In this document: piece by piece, positions 15,672 to 23,894 of the stretch
How positions within the stretch are numbered: the first letter of the stretch is position 1
How the letters are laid out: the number at the start of each line of letters is the position of its first letter
From: Alphaproteobacteria bacterium
GTDB lineage: Bacteria; Pseudomonadota; Alphaproteobacteria; GCA-2731375
Assembly: GCA_028281075.1 (NCBI GenBank)
Contig: JANQKO010000059.1
Coordinates: forward strand, 1-34,738
Length of the DNA: 34,738 nucleotides
Direction of reading: 5' to 3'
The notes under the pieces: model-generated
What the model was told of the DNA's origin: nothing
Database searches by the model: none
Seen by the model: only the letters and a program-made list of their open reading frames with translations
Made by a program: the position numbers and the translations under genes

Positions 15672-16100
15672 ATGTCCACAGCTACGGCGGTTGCCGAGAA
15701 GCCGGCGGCGATGGAGATCGGCGACGGCGTCATGGTCGCCAAGAAGGACGAAGCGATCTACGTGAAGGGCCGGCGCGACTGGATGCAGTATCGCGAGCTC
15801 GGCGTCACGCAAGGCAGCGCCGGGCGCATCCGGGCGCAGGTGACCTCGTCGTCGCAAGGGCTGTCGGAGCCGACCGGCTGGCACGTGCATCTCTGCGAGG
15901 GCCAGCTCGTCTACATGCTGACGGGCTGGGTGGATCTCGAATTCGCCGGCGGCAAGGTGGTGCGCGTCGGCGCGGGCGACAGCATCTACATCCCCGGCAA
16001 CACGCCGCACAACGAGATCGCCACCTCGGACTCGTTCGAGCTGCTGGAGGTCAGCGTGCCGGCCGACATGGGCACGAAGCCCTGCGACCCGCCGGCTTAG
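15672..16100 (+). CDS. Cupin-domain protein
   Basis: A 142-aa single-domain cupin. Cupin motif 1 is GWHVHLCEGQLVYMLTGWVDLEFAGG, with two histidines and a glutamate as metal ligands. Motif 2 is GAGDSIYIPGNTPHNEI, with the third histidine. The N-terminal 50 residues form a leader (DEAIYVKGRRDWMQYRELGV) seen in small cupins annotated as sugar or aromatic-compound related. A metal-dependent isomerase, dioxygenase or binding role is possible; the sequence does not choose. The start at 15672 is preceded at 7 nt by GGAGGAG; the ATG at 15666 lies too close to that site. Palindromic repeats flank it on both sides. Confidence 0.88.
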   Translation: MSTATAVAEKPAAMEIGDGVMVAKKDEAIYVKGRRDWMQYRELGVTQGSAGRIRAQVTSSSQGLSEPTGWHVHLCEGQLVYMLTGWVDLEFAGGKVVRVGAGDSIYIPGNTPHNEIATSDSFELLEVSVPADMGTKPCDPPA

Positions 16101-16123
16101 GCGGCCTAAACAAACAAAGGGTT

Positions 16124-16224
16124 TTCACCACAAAGACACGAAGGCGCAAAGAACCAAAAAGGTTTGTTGGCGCAAAGCGCCGTAACAACCCGTTTGTTCT
16201 TCGTGTCTTTGCGCCTTTGTGGTG
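16124..16224. repeat. Long palindromic intergenic repeat (CACAAAGACACGAAG type)
   Basis: The arms TTCACCACAAAGACACGAAG and CTTCGTGTCTTTGCGCCTTTGTGGTGA enclose AACCAAAAAG and a GGCGCAAAGCGCC hairpin core. It is an A-rich variant of the family at 15450-15547. Confidence 0.85.
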
Positions 16225-16254
16225 ACATCTCGGATTTCGGAACGTCAACCACTT

Positions 16255-16298
16255 ATGCCAAGTTGGCATTGGTAAGTCGATCCGAGAGCACTTGGCAT
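16255..16298. promoter_or_regulatory. Operator-like palindrome of the toxin-antitoxin operon
   Basis: ATGCCAAGTTGGCAT (16255-16269) is a perfect 15-bp palindrome about a central G. A half site TTGGCAT recurs at 16292-16298. Both lie 35-80 bp upstream of the antitoxin gene, where ParD-type antitoxins bind to repress their own operon. Binding is inferred. Confidence 0.5.
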
Positions 16299-16332
16299 CG
16301 AAATCAAAACGCGCCGATGGTAGGATGAGGCC

Positions 16333-16557
16333 ATGGCCACGACGACGTTGGAGAAGGCGATCGCCTCGCTGAAAGAGTTACCGGAAGAGCTGCAGGACGA
16401 GCTCGGCGGACAGCTTCTGTCGTACATCGACCAGTGGCGCGAACTGCAGATGTCGGTCGCCGAAGGCATCGCGCAGCTTCGCCGCGGCGAGGGCGTTGAG
16501 GTCCGGGACGGCGCGGCGCTGGTGCGCGAGATCAAGGCGAGGCATGGTCACACCTAG
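16333..16557 (+). CDS. Antitoxin of a ParDE/RelBE-like module
   Basis: A 74-aa acidic helical protein. The N-terminal half (LEKAIASLKELPEELQDELGGQLLSYIDQWRELQ) would be the dimerising helix bundle. The C-terminal half, ending LVREIKARHG, resembles the toxin-wrapping tail of ParD-type antitoxins. It has an AGGATGAGG ribosome site. The next gene, encoding the toxin, overlaps its last 14 bases, a translational coupling typical of toxin-antitoxin operons. The protein should neutralise the toxin and, with it, bind the upstream palindrome. Its exact antitoxin family is uncertain because these proteins are short and variable. Confidence 0.8.
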   Translation: MATTTLEKAIASLKELPEELQDELGGQLLSYIDQWRELQMSVAEGIAQLRRGEGVEVRDGAALVREIKARHGHT

Positions 16558-16873
16558 ACGGGTCGTTCTCGCGCCGACGGCCATCGCCGACATCGACAAC
16601 ATCTACCTCTACATCGCCGAAAACGGCGACCCCAAAGCCGCCGAAGGTCAGATCGAGCGTTTGTGGAGCGCCTTCGAACGCCTCTGCACCTTCCCCGAAC
16701 ACGGGCGCAAGCGCGATCTGCTGGCACGGGGTCTCTACTCGCTGGTCGCCGGCAACTACGTGGTGTTCTATCTGCCGCACGACGACCGCATCGAAATCGT
16801 CCGCGTCATTCACGGTCGCCGCGACATCGAGCAGGAGATGGTCTCGTTCCTCAAACGGCACTTGCTGCGCTAA
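16544..16873 (+). CDS. ParE/RelE-superfamily toxin
   Basis: A 109-aa protein of the RelE/ParE fold. The diagnostic pieces are VLAPTAIADIDNIYLYIAENGDPKAAEGQIERL at the N-terminus, a core with FPEHGRKRDLLARGLYSLVAGNYVVFYLP, and the closing EIVRVIHGRRDIEQEM. The R-V-I-H-G-R-R-D segment and Y-V-V-F-Y strand are typical of ParE, which poisons DNA gyrase, whereas RelE cleaves mRNA on the ribosome. The absence of RelE's basic catalytic cluster makes ParE-like activity more likely, but this is inferred. The ATG at 16544 overlaps the antitoxin gene. Genome-stabilising or phage-defence roles are both known for such pairs. Confidence 0.88.
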   Translation: MVTPRRVVLAPTAIADIDNIYLYIAENGDPKAAEGQIERLWSAFERLCTFPEHGRKRDLLARGLYSLVAGNYVVFYLPHDDRIEIVRVIHGRRDIEQEMVSFLKRHLLR

Positions 16874-16952
16874 GGATCGCGCCTCGGTTTGGTCGTCAAC
16901 TCTGTCGTATCATGTCGGCGACAAGAGCCGATGAGACGTGAACAGCGAAAAA

Positions 16953-17040
16953 TCACCACCAAGGCACCAAGACACCACGATCACGCAGAACGTGAGCAAT
17001 GGTGCCGGCTGATCTTGGTGTCTTTGCGTCTTGGCGGTGA
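16953..17040. repeat. Long palindromic intergenic repeat (CACCAAGGCACCAAG type)
   Basis: The arms CACCACCAAGGCACCAAGAC and the complementary CTTGGTGTCTTTGCGTCTTGGCGGTG enclose a central ATCACGCAGAACGTGA. It belongs to the same family as 34543-34626, which shares the ATCACG/GTCACG..GAACGT centre rather than the GGCGC core. Confidence 0.8.
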
Positions 17041-17076
17041 ACCTATCTTGTTTTTGAAACGTGACGGGAGGTGGGG

Positions 17077-17964
17077 ATGGCAGACGTGATCAATATCGAG
17101 TTTACGCGGTTCTCGGCCTTTTACAGCCCGCTGATCGCGACCATCGCCGGCGGGTTCCTGGAAGACGAGGGGTTGAGCCCAAGGCACGCGGTGTCGGCGC
17201 CGGGGCGCACGGCCATCGACTCCCTGATCGACGGCACGGCGCACGTGGTGCAGTCGGCGCTGAGCCAGGGCTTCGGGCCGCTGGAGCGTGGGCAAACGCC
17301 GCCGGCGGTGCATTTCGCCCAGATCAACGAGCGCGACGGGTTCTTCCTCACGGCCTGCGCCCCCGACCCGGATTTCACATGGGCCAAGCTCGCTGGCAAG
17401 CGCGTCATAATCGACCACGGCGCCCAGCCGCTCGCCATGTTCAGATACGCCTGCCACAAGCAGGGCCTGGATTTCGGGAGCATCACGGCCGTCGACGCCG
17501 GCGGCACGGCTGAGATGATCGCGGCCTTCCGCGCGGGCGACGGCGACTACGTCCACCTGCAAGGCCCCGCCCCGCAACAGCTCGAGCACGACAACGCCGG
17601 CCACGTCGTCGCGTCCGTCGGCGAAGCTATCGGCCCTGTCGCCTTCTCCAGCCTCGCCGCCACCCGCGAGTGGCTCCAGACCGACATGGCCGCCGCCTTC
17701 ATGCGCGCCTACCGCAAGGCCCGCGCCTGGCTGATCGAAACGCCGGCCGCCGAGGTCGCCCGCGCCGAAGCCGACTTCTTCCCCGACATCGACAGGCAAG
17801 TCCTCACCGCCAACCTCGCCTTCTACCAAACCCTCGGCTGCTGGTCCCCCCACGTCGAGATCACGCCGGAGGCCTACGAAGTCACGGTCGACGTGTTCAT
17901 GCACGCCGGCCTGATCACGCAACGGCACCCCTATGAGGCGATTGTGGCGACGCCGCCAGGGTAG
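17077..17964 (+). CDS. NMT1/THI5-like substrate-binding protein without signal peptide
   Basis: A 295-aa protein with the type II periplasmic-binding-protein fold of the NMT1/SsuA/TauA kind: FTRFSAFYSPLIATIAGGFLEDEGL at the start, then TAIDSLIDGTAHVVQSAL, LAGKRVIIDHGAQPLAMFRYACHKQGLDF and a C-terminal FMRAYRKARAWL segment. Normal members carry a signal peptide and feed an ABC importer for sulfonates, nitrate or thiamine precursors. Here the conserved fold begins within 8 residues of the start, so no export signal is possible from this start, and no permease or ATPase gene is adjacent. The ATG at 17077 has GGGAGG 6 nt upstream. A cytosolic enzyme or sensor built on this fold is an alternative. 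Confidence 0.8.
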   Translation: MADVINIEFTRFSAFYSPLIATIAGGFLEDEGLSPRHAVSAPGRTAIDSLIDGTAHVVQSALSQGFGPLERGQTPPAVHFAQINERDGFFLTACAPDPDFTWAKLAGKRVIIDHGAQPLAMFRYACHKQGLDFGSITAVDAGGTAEMIAAFRAGDGDYVHLQGPAPQQLEHDNAGHVVASVGEAIGPVAFSSLAATREWLQTDMAAAFMRAYRKARAWLIETPAAEVARAEADFFPDIDRQVLTANLAFYQTLGCWSPHVEITPEAYEVTVDVFMHAGLITQRHPYEAIVATPPG

Positions 17965-18335
17965 GTCGAACATGCTCAATTCGAAGCTTTAGAGACCCAA
18001 GCAACCTAAGTGTTTGAATCCTCTCACCCAACGCTTAGATGTCTTTGTCGGTTGGAACTAGTTGGCCGAATGGCCATTTGACCGCCCACCACGCTTGCAG
18101 CGTCCGACCAAAAATCACTAAGGGTCTCGGCTAGGAATTGATATGCTATCTTCCGACTTTAGACTAGCTGTAATAGCGACGGCAGTAACGATGCTATGCT
18201 ACGTTGGCTACCTCAATTCGGACCTTTAATCATGATCCGCATCCGGAAATCCTCGATGCCGATATAAACAGCAAAAACGATTTTCGTTACTAAATCAACT
18301 TAGACAACATAGTAGGGTACTACACTTGAATATTC
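17965..18335. other. Non-coding left edge of the AT-rich island
   Basis: 371 bp without a credible gene. GC content falls abruptly after the stop codon at 17964 and stays low to about 23.9 kb. It must contain the promoter of the NACHT-type gene. A short inverted repeat, TAGTA-GGG-TACTA at 18310-18322, lies 14 bp before that start codon and could be an operator. No tRNA, integrase or clear att-type direct repeat is visible here. Confidence 0.55.
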
Positions 18336-21300
18336 ATGCCACCCACTGACGAACATTCGATCTACATCCCTCGCCGCTTGACGAGAATTGACGATGATGG
18401 AAACATCCAGGAAATAAAAGAGTCTGAACTGTCAAGTCGAAGCTTGCCAATCGTGGTATTGGGCGAACCAGGCATGGGCAAAACTCGTTTGCTCGAACAG
18501 CTCGCCAATGACCAGAAAAATTGGCGCTTCATACGCGCTGGCACCATTGTACGAAACCCTCAGAAAGCCTGGTCCCCAAATCCTAAGCAAATTCTGGTGA
18601 TTGACGCTCTTGATGAAGTAGCGGCTCTCCAAGAGGGGGATCCGCTACACAATGTTCTGAAAGCACTTGGCGAGATTAACTATCCGAACTTCGTCATGTC
18701 CTGCCGTTCAGCGGACTGGCGCAGCGCAATAGCCAAATTCGATATTGCTGAAGACTACTCTAATGCACCAGAGGAATGGATTCTAGAACCCATCACGAGA
18801 GATGAAGCTCTAGACTTCCTGCTCGGTCAACAAGTGCGAAGAGAGATTGCCGACGAGCTGGTTCTCCAACTCGAAGCCAGAAATCTTTTTGAATTGTTCC
18901 GTAATCCACTCACGTTAAGCCTGCTGGCAAATGTGGTCAAGACACCGAACTACACACTTCCAAAAACGAAGGCAGATTTATTTGCGCAGGCTACTGATTT
19001 TCTGCGGCTAGAGATGAATAACAGACACGCTGATAAAGAATTTGCCCAAATGGCAAAAGAGCAGGCTTTGGATGCGGCAGGAGCGGCTATGGCCGGATTG
19101 CTGCTTACAGGCAAAGACAATATTTCGATCGGCCAAAACTCAAGTGAAAACAGCAATAATCTGCCTATCTCAGAAGTGACAACTCTTCCGAATGGTGAAT
19201 ATGCAAAAGCCCTTCTACACAGCCGACTCTTTCGGATTGGAGAATTCCATGAGCGTGGGTTTGTTCCCCTCCATCGCACGGTCGCTGAATATTTGGGCGC
19301 GCGGTGGTTGGCGAGGCGGATAAGGGGCAACAGGCAAGCGACGGCACGTTTTTTTGCGTTGATCACAGCCGATGGACTTGTCCCCGCCTCTCTGCGAGGT
19401 CTGCATGCTTGGTTGGCGCATTGGAGTCCTGAGCTTGCAAGAATAGTAATAGAAAATGATCCGTACGGATTGTTGCGCTACGGCGACGCCGATGGTCTTG
19501 ACGTAGTGCAAGGCAGAGAATTGCTAGCAGCGTTGCAGCGCTTGGAGGAAGAGCAACCATACTTTCGTGCCGGGGACTGGGCTCACTACTCTGCAAAAGG
19601 ACTGATGCACGAAGAACTGGTCGATGTAATGCGTGCCGTCATCACCAGTAGTGGCACCGGCTATCAATTGCGTACTCTTCTGCTCGAAGCCCTCAAAGAT
19701 ACTTCGATGGCGGATAAGCTTGGCTCCGAACTTGAAGCGATGATTAGAAATTCAACGCTCGACACCGGTGAGCGCTTGGACGCAGGGTTGGCTCTAGCTG
19801 GTGCCAGCGACTACGCGATCAATTGGCCTCAACTCATTGACGATTTGCGCGAAGAAGAGAATGAGGATTCACCGCATTTAGCAATCGGATTGATACTAGA
19901 GATCGGAATAGAGAAATTCTCCGATTGGTCAATTGCGAAGACGGTGCTTGCCGCAGTGGGACTTCTAGGATCGAGCAGCAGAAGGCGAGGCAGTGCGTAT
20001 TTCGGCAGCCTCCATAGTCTCGCACAAGCGATTCCAGATGATCGCACAGCAACAATGCTCGATTGCCTTGCTGACGAAGTCGCAGCACAACGATCCAGCA
20101 AAGACTCAGATCGGGAGAGTTGGGAAATTCAGTTCGAGATCGGTGGCTTTTCTCGGAAGCTAATAGCTCGACAACTCGAGCACGGCATTGATGATCCCCT
20201 GCGCCTCTGGCGATGGCTCGAAGCTCTCGAGGATAAAAACGGCTACGATGATGAAACTCGCAAGAAAATTGCGAAGTTCCTAAAAACTAACTCCAATGCG
20301 CGGGTTGCCATTCAGAGTCATTTCTTGTTTTCGACCGCATCAGAGCACTGGCGACTCGGCAGTCTCTATACCGCGAATCAGATATCGTCGGGTCTGATAC
20401 TCCAACCAGAAGACATTATCTTTCATCTACAGCAAATTGCTGAACGCAACGATAGAAGCGATCGTTACCGCGAGGTTTGGCGCACGCTGGTAGCTGTATC
20501 CCGGGGCGTAAACGGTATTCCTGACGACGTACGCGCTGTCGCCACGCCTTATGCATTGGGTGACGACGAACTTACCAATTTCCTCGATCCCAAACCGTCA
20601 CCTAGCGATCTGGATCGGCAAAACCGAGAGAAGATGTGGGAAGCACAGCGCAAGCGACAAGAAAAGGATAAGAAACGGCTATGGGATAAACACCGCACAG
20701 ATTTCGCGGCCCACAAGAATGAAATGCGATCCGGCGAGCTTGGCTGGATCGCGTCGCCAGCCAAAGTATATTTCGGTCTATTCAGCGACGTCGACACCGA
20801 GAAGGATCCACCTGATCGCATTAGAGATTGGCTAGGTCCAGAACTTCAGCAAACGGCATTGGCGGGGTTCGAGGCGACGCTTTTCCGCGACGATATTCCA
20901 ACACCAGAACAAGTAGCCAACAGCTATGCGGTTGGTAAGTACTGGAACTACATACATCCAATTTTGGCTGGTCTCGTCGAACGCTGGCGAAATGGTCGCG
21001 ATTTTAGCAATGTACCGATCGATGTGATCATGACTGGACGGCTCGGGGCCAGCAGTGAACTAATTGAACAACATGCCAAGCTTGAGGGATTTGAAGACGC
21101 ACTTGAAGCTCTACTCAGAACCGATCAAGCAATATTTGAGAGGTTTTTGAGGACTTGGTTAGAGCCGCATCTCTCGGTCGAACATCAACATGTCATGGGT
21201 CTCTACAAGTTTGCTCGTGATGTCAGCTATCGCCCTCTTTCTACCAAGCTTGCGGCGGAATGGCTTGGGAGATTTCCGAATCTTCCATTTCAGACAGAAA

Positions 21301-22427
21301 GCGAATTGATCTATTGCCTTGCAACAGCACCTGTTTCCGAGCGCAATTCGGCTTGGAGTGAGCTAATGGTCCTGGCGGAAAAACGTCGCCAAGTTGGCTT
21401 TCAGTCTGATGAGCACGGATACTTGTGGCAGTCTGTGTGCTTTCTCGTCGATTTTGAGAGTAACGGCAACTGGCTGAGATCCGGCGGAGACCTAAAGCCC
21501 GAGTTCATTTGGAGCATCCGCTCAATCCTCAACTATCAGCGTCATATTGTAGGCGACCCTCTCCCCATATCATCGAAACAATTAGCGTGGATCGTTCGGG
21601 TATTCAGGAGGATTTGGCCTCGAACCGATCGTCCCGGCGGCGTTACCTCAGGCGATGTCAATCCTTGGGACGCGGTGGAGTTTATTGATTGGGCTATTTC
21701 ACAGCTTGCAAGTAAGACATCCGATAATGCAATGGAACAACTTACCGCTCTACTCAATGCGCCGAAGGACAGCTACACGACCCGTCTAAAGGATGCTGTT
21801 GCCAATCAACGCCGCTCGCGCATGGAAGCGTCATTCGGGTCTATCAGTCTGACCGACTTTGCCGCCGCGCTGAGGAATGACACTCCGCGCTCAGCCGATG
21901 AGGTACAGGTAATAGTACTTGACGAAATTGCCCAGTTGCAGAAAGAGCTTCGTGGAAATGCCACGAATACTGTCGAGCATTTTTATGACCATAACGGTAG
22001 ACCAAAAACAGAAAATGAATGCCGCAACTTGTTGCTGGACCTGCTGAGACGACTCCCGTTTGGCATTCAAACGTCGCCTGAAGAAGCGATGCCTGGAGGG
22101 ACTCGGGCTGATGCCGGCTTTCGGCTCGACAACATAAAGGTTCCATTGGAAACCAAGGGCCAATGGCACCGAAATGTCTGGGAGGCTGCCAATTCACAAC
22201 TTGGCCAGCTTTATTCCATTGACCATCAAGCGCACGGTCGGGGCATCTATGTCGTGTTTTGGTTTGGTCGCGACGCACCACCCGGCAAAAGACTTAGGCG
22301 CCCTCCAGACAACAGGGATTCACCCCAAACGTCCGAGCAGATGAAAACGATGCTGGAACGGCGAATTCAACCGGCGCTGCGTGGTTCCATTGCCGTGTTT
22401 GTGCTCGACCTAAGTAAATCAAATTAG
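18336..22427 (+). CDS. NACHT/STAND-like NTPase with C-terminal PD-(D/E)XK-type nuclease
   Basis: A 1363-aa protein. After only about 35 leading residues comes a P-loop NTPase: Walker A GEPGMGKT (G43-T50), Walker B ILVIDALDE (D90, D93, E94) in the NACHT style, a sensor-like arginine in MSCRSADW (R124) and the NACHT-type helix FRNPLTLSLLANV (about 190-202). A winged-helix-like region ends with VPLHRTVAEYLGARWLARRI (about 310-330). Residues about 350-1150 are helical, probably repeats that sense a ligand; a charged coiled-coil segment lies at about 757-795. The C-terminus has D1259 and E1272-T-K1274 on a predicted strand, preceded by a helix with ENECRNLLLDLL, the layout of a PD-(D/E)XK nuclease. 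No clear ribosome site precedes the ATG. Antiviral function is inferred from the architecture. Confidence 0.8.
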   Translation: MPPTDEHSIYIPRRLTRIDDDGNIQEIKESELSSRSLPIVVLGEPGMGKTRLLEQLANDQKNWRFIRAGTIVRNPQKAWSPNPKQILVIDALDEVAALQEGDPLHNVLKALGEINYPNFVMSCRSADWRSAIAKFDIAEDYSNAPEEWILEPITRDEALDFLLGQQVRREIADELVLQLEARNLFELFRNPLTLSLLANVVKTPNYTLPKTKADLFAQATDFLRLEMNNRHADKEFAQMAKEQALDAAGAAMAGLLLTGKDNISIGQNSSENSNNLPISEVTTLPNGEYAKALLHSRLFRIGEFHERGFVPLHRTVAEYLGARWLARRIRGNRQATARFFALITADGLVPASLRGLHAWLAHWSPELARIVIENDPYGLLRYGDADGLDVVQGRELLAALQRLEEEQPYFRAGDWAHYSAKGLMHEELVDVMRAVITSSGTGYQLRTLLLEALKDTSMADKLGSELEAMIRNSTLDTGERLDAGLALAGASDYAINWPQLIDDLREEENEDSPHLAIGLILEIGIEKFSDWSIAKTVLAAVGLLGSSSRRRGSAYFGSLHSLAQAIPDDRTATMLDCLADEVAAQRSSKDSDRESWEIQFEIGGFSRKLIARQLEHGIDDPLRLWRWLEALEDKNGYDDETRKKIAKFLKTNSNARVAIQSHFLFSTASEHWRLGSLYTANQISSGLILQPEDIIFHLQQIAERNDRSDRYREVWRTLVAVSRGVNGIPDDVRAVATPYALGDDELTNFLDPKPSPSDLDRQNREKMWEAQRKRQEKDKKRLWDKHRTDFAAHKNEMRSGELGWIASPAKVYFGLFSDVDTEKDPPDRIRDWLGPELQQTALAGFEATLFRDDIPTPEQVANSYAVGKYWNYIHPILAGLVERWRNGRDFSNVPIDVIMTGRLGASSELIEQHAKLEGFEDALEALLRTDQAIFERFLRTWLEPHLSVEHQHVMGLYKFARDVSYRPLSTKLAAEWLGRFPNLPFQTESELIYCLATAPVSERNSAWSELMVLAEKRRQVGFQSDEHGYLWQSVCFLVDFESNGNWLRSGGDLKPEFIWSIRSILNYQRHIVGDPLPISSKQLAWIVRVFRRIWPRTDRPGGVTSGDVNPWDAVEFIDWAISQLASKTSDNAMEQLTALLNAPKDSYTTRLKDAVANQRRSRMEASFGSISLTDFAAALRNDTPRSADEVQVIVLDEIAQLQKELRGNATNTVEHFYDHNGRPKTENECRNLLLDLLRRLPFGIQTSPEEAMPGGTRADAGFRLDNIKVPLETKGQWHRNVWEAANSQLGQLYSIDHQAHGRGIYVVFWFGRDAPPGKRLRRPPDNRDSPQTSEQMKTMLERRIQPALRGSIAVFVLDLSKSN

Positions 22428-22438
22428 GGAAGTTAGAG

Positions 22439-23740
22439 TTGGCAGCGGCTACGACCGAATCGAACCGCTCCGACGGCCGCCTGGAACGCCAACTCAAGAG
22501 TACGATTCTAGAAAGGCTCGAAAACTTCGATTGCGTCGCCCTTCTTGGACCTCGCCAAGTAGGCAAAACCATACTCGCTAGAGAGATTATCTCGAACCAT
22601 TCCAACTCAATTTATTTGGACCTTCAAAGTCCGAAGGACCTTGAAACACTAGGCAACGGAGAACAGTTGTTCACCGATAACCAACATGCCCTCATTGTGT
22701 TGGATGAAGTCCAATGCCGGCCTGACCTCTTTCCAATCTTGCAAAGCCAGATAGATTCTCGCCGAGATCGATTAGGAGACGATCGCGGACGTTTCTTGAT
22801 ACTGGGGTCGGCCAGCTTAGATCTGCGGCGTGCTGCCTCCAAAAGTCTTACTGGGCGTATGAGTGAAGTTCTTTTGCCAGGCTTTCAACTCGTCGAAGTA
22901 AGTCAGATGAATCATGCGACATTTGGCGCTATTCCAACTGATCCCACCGAATACGAGCAACAAACGGCTAGTAACCCGACCGCTCCGCCTCTGGATCAAG
23001 ATAATGTCAACCGACTTTGGCTAAGGGGCGGTTTTCCGTTGAGCTACTTGGCGAAAAACGATCAATCGAGCCTGCAATGGAGGCGGGATTTCATTCAAGC
23101 CTACATTGAACGCGATATTGCAGACCTCGGGCTTACCGTACACCCACCAACACTTGGCCGTTGCTGGGGATTACTTGCTTCGCGCCAAGGCTCAATTTGG
23201 AACAAAGGAAAATTCTCCAATGCCCTTGGAGTGAAGATCACGCAAATAGACGAATGTATTTATGCCCTTGAAAAGCTCTTATTCATTCGTGCGTTACCGT
23301 CATGGCATGGTGATGTTAGAAGGCAGTTAATCAGAGCTCCAAAATATTATGTCTGTGACTCGGGACTGCTTCATTCCCTATTGAACATCAGAACCATAGA
23401 TGAGCTTGTCGAGCAGGAAGTTGCAGGTCACAGCTGGGAAGGGTTTGTAATTGAGACGCTCATTAACGCAGCACCAAGAGCACAAGCCGCTTTCTTCTAT
23501 CGCGACCAATATGGTTCGGAAGTCGATCTAGTGCTGGAATTCTCTATAAACAATCGTTGGGCGATTGAGGTAAAATTCAGCGGTGATCCAGATGTCACAA
23601 AAGGATGTCTCACGGCAGCTGATGTTATGAAAGCTAGCCGAAGACTAGTGGTCCACACAGGACCGGAGAGTTTCACAATGAATAATGGCTTTGAAGCCAT
23701 GACATTAATTGATGCTTGTGCCGCCGCAGCTGCTGCATAG
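22439..23740 (+). CDS. AAA_14 / DUF4143 ATPase with C-terminal nuclease-like domain
   Basis: A 433-aa protein of the AAA_14-DUF4143 family. The ATPase has Walker A LLGPRQVGKT (G37-T44), Walker B LIVLDEVQ (D89, E90) and a sensor ILGSASLDL followed by the SLTGRMSEVLLPGFQLVEV segment typical of the family. DUF4143 follows, with LWLRGGFPLSYLA, YIERDIADLGL and the WEGFVIETLIN helix. The C-terminal motif is SEVDLVLEF (D363) plus AIEVKFSG (E377, K379), a PD-(D/E)XK arrangement. The start is a TTG with GGGA 8 nt upstream, 11 bp after the previous stop codon, so the two genes are almost surely one operon. The protein carries only a short extra N-terminus. The role of this family is poorly known. Confidence 0.88.
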   Translation: MAAATTESNRSDGRLERQLKSTILERLENFDCVALLGPRQVGKTILAREIISNHSNSIYLDLQSPKDLETLGNGEQLFTDNQHALIVLDEVQCRPDLFPILQSQIDSRRDRLGDDRGRFLILGSASLDLRRAASKSLTGRMSEVLLPGFQLVEVSQMNHATFGAIPTDPTEYEQQTASNPTAPPLDQDNVNRLWLRGGFPLSYLAKNDQSSLQWRRDFIQAYIERDIADLGLTVHPPTLGRCWGLLASRQGSIWNKGKFSNALGVKITQIDECIYALEKLLFIRALPSWHGDVRRQLIRAPKYYVCDSGLLHSLLNIRTIDELVEQEVAGHSWEGFVIETLINAAPRAQAAFFYRDQYGSEVDLVLEFSINNRWAIEVKFSGDPDVTKGCLTAADVMKASRRLVVHTGPESFTMNNGFEAMTLIDACAAAAAA

Positions 23741-23894
23741 ACGATCGACCTGTGGTCGCAGCGTCGAAGCGAGTCTCACGTAGCTCGACTACGAAAATTA
23801 TACAACAGACCGCCGAACGCATAAGTACACGATCATCATTCTGTCCAAGCGCCCGTCAAAATCTGAAATTGCTCTCAAATTGGGCAGGCAGACT

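Noticed and set aside
23779..23800. Terminator after the DUF4143 gene (CGTAG-N5-CTACG)
   Set aside because: The stem is only 5 bp and is followed by AAAATTAT rather than a T-run.
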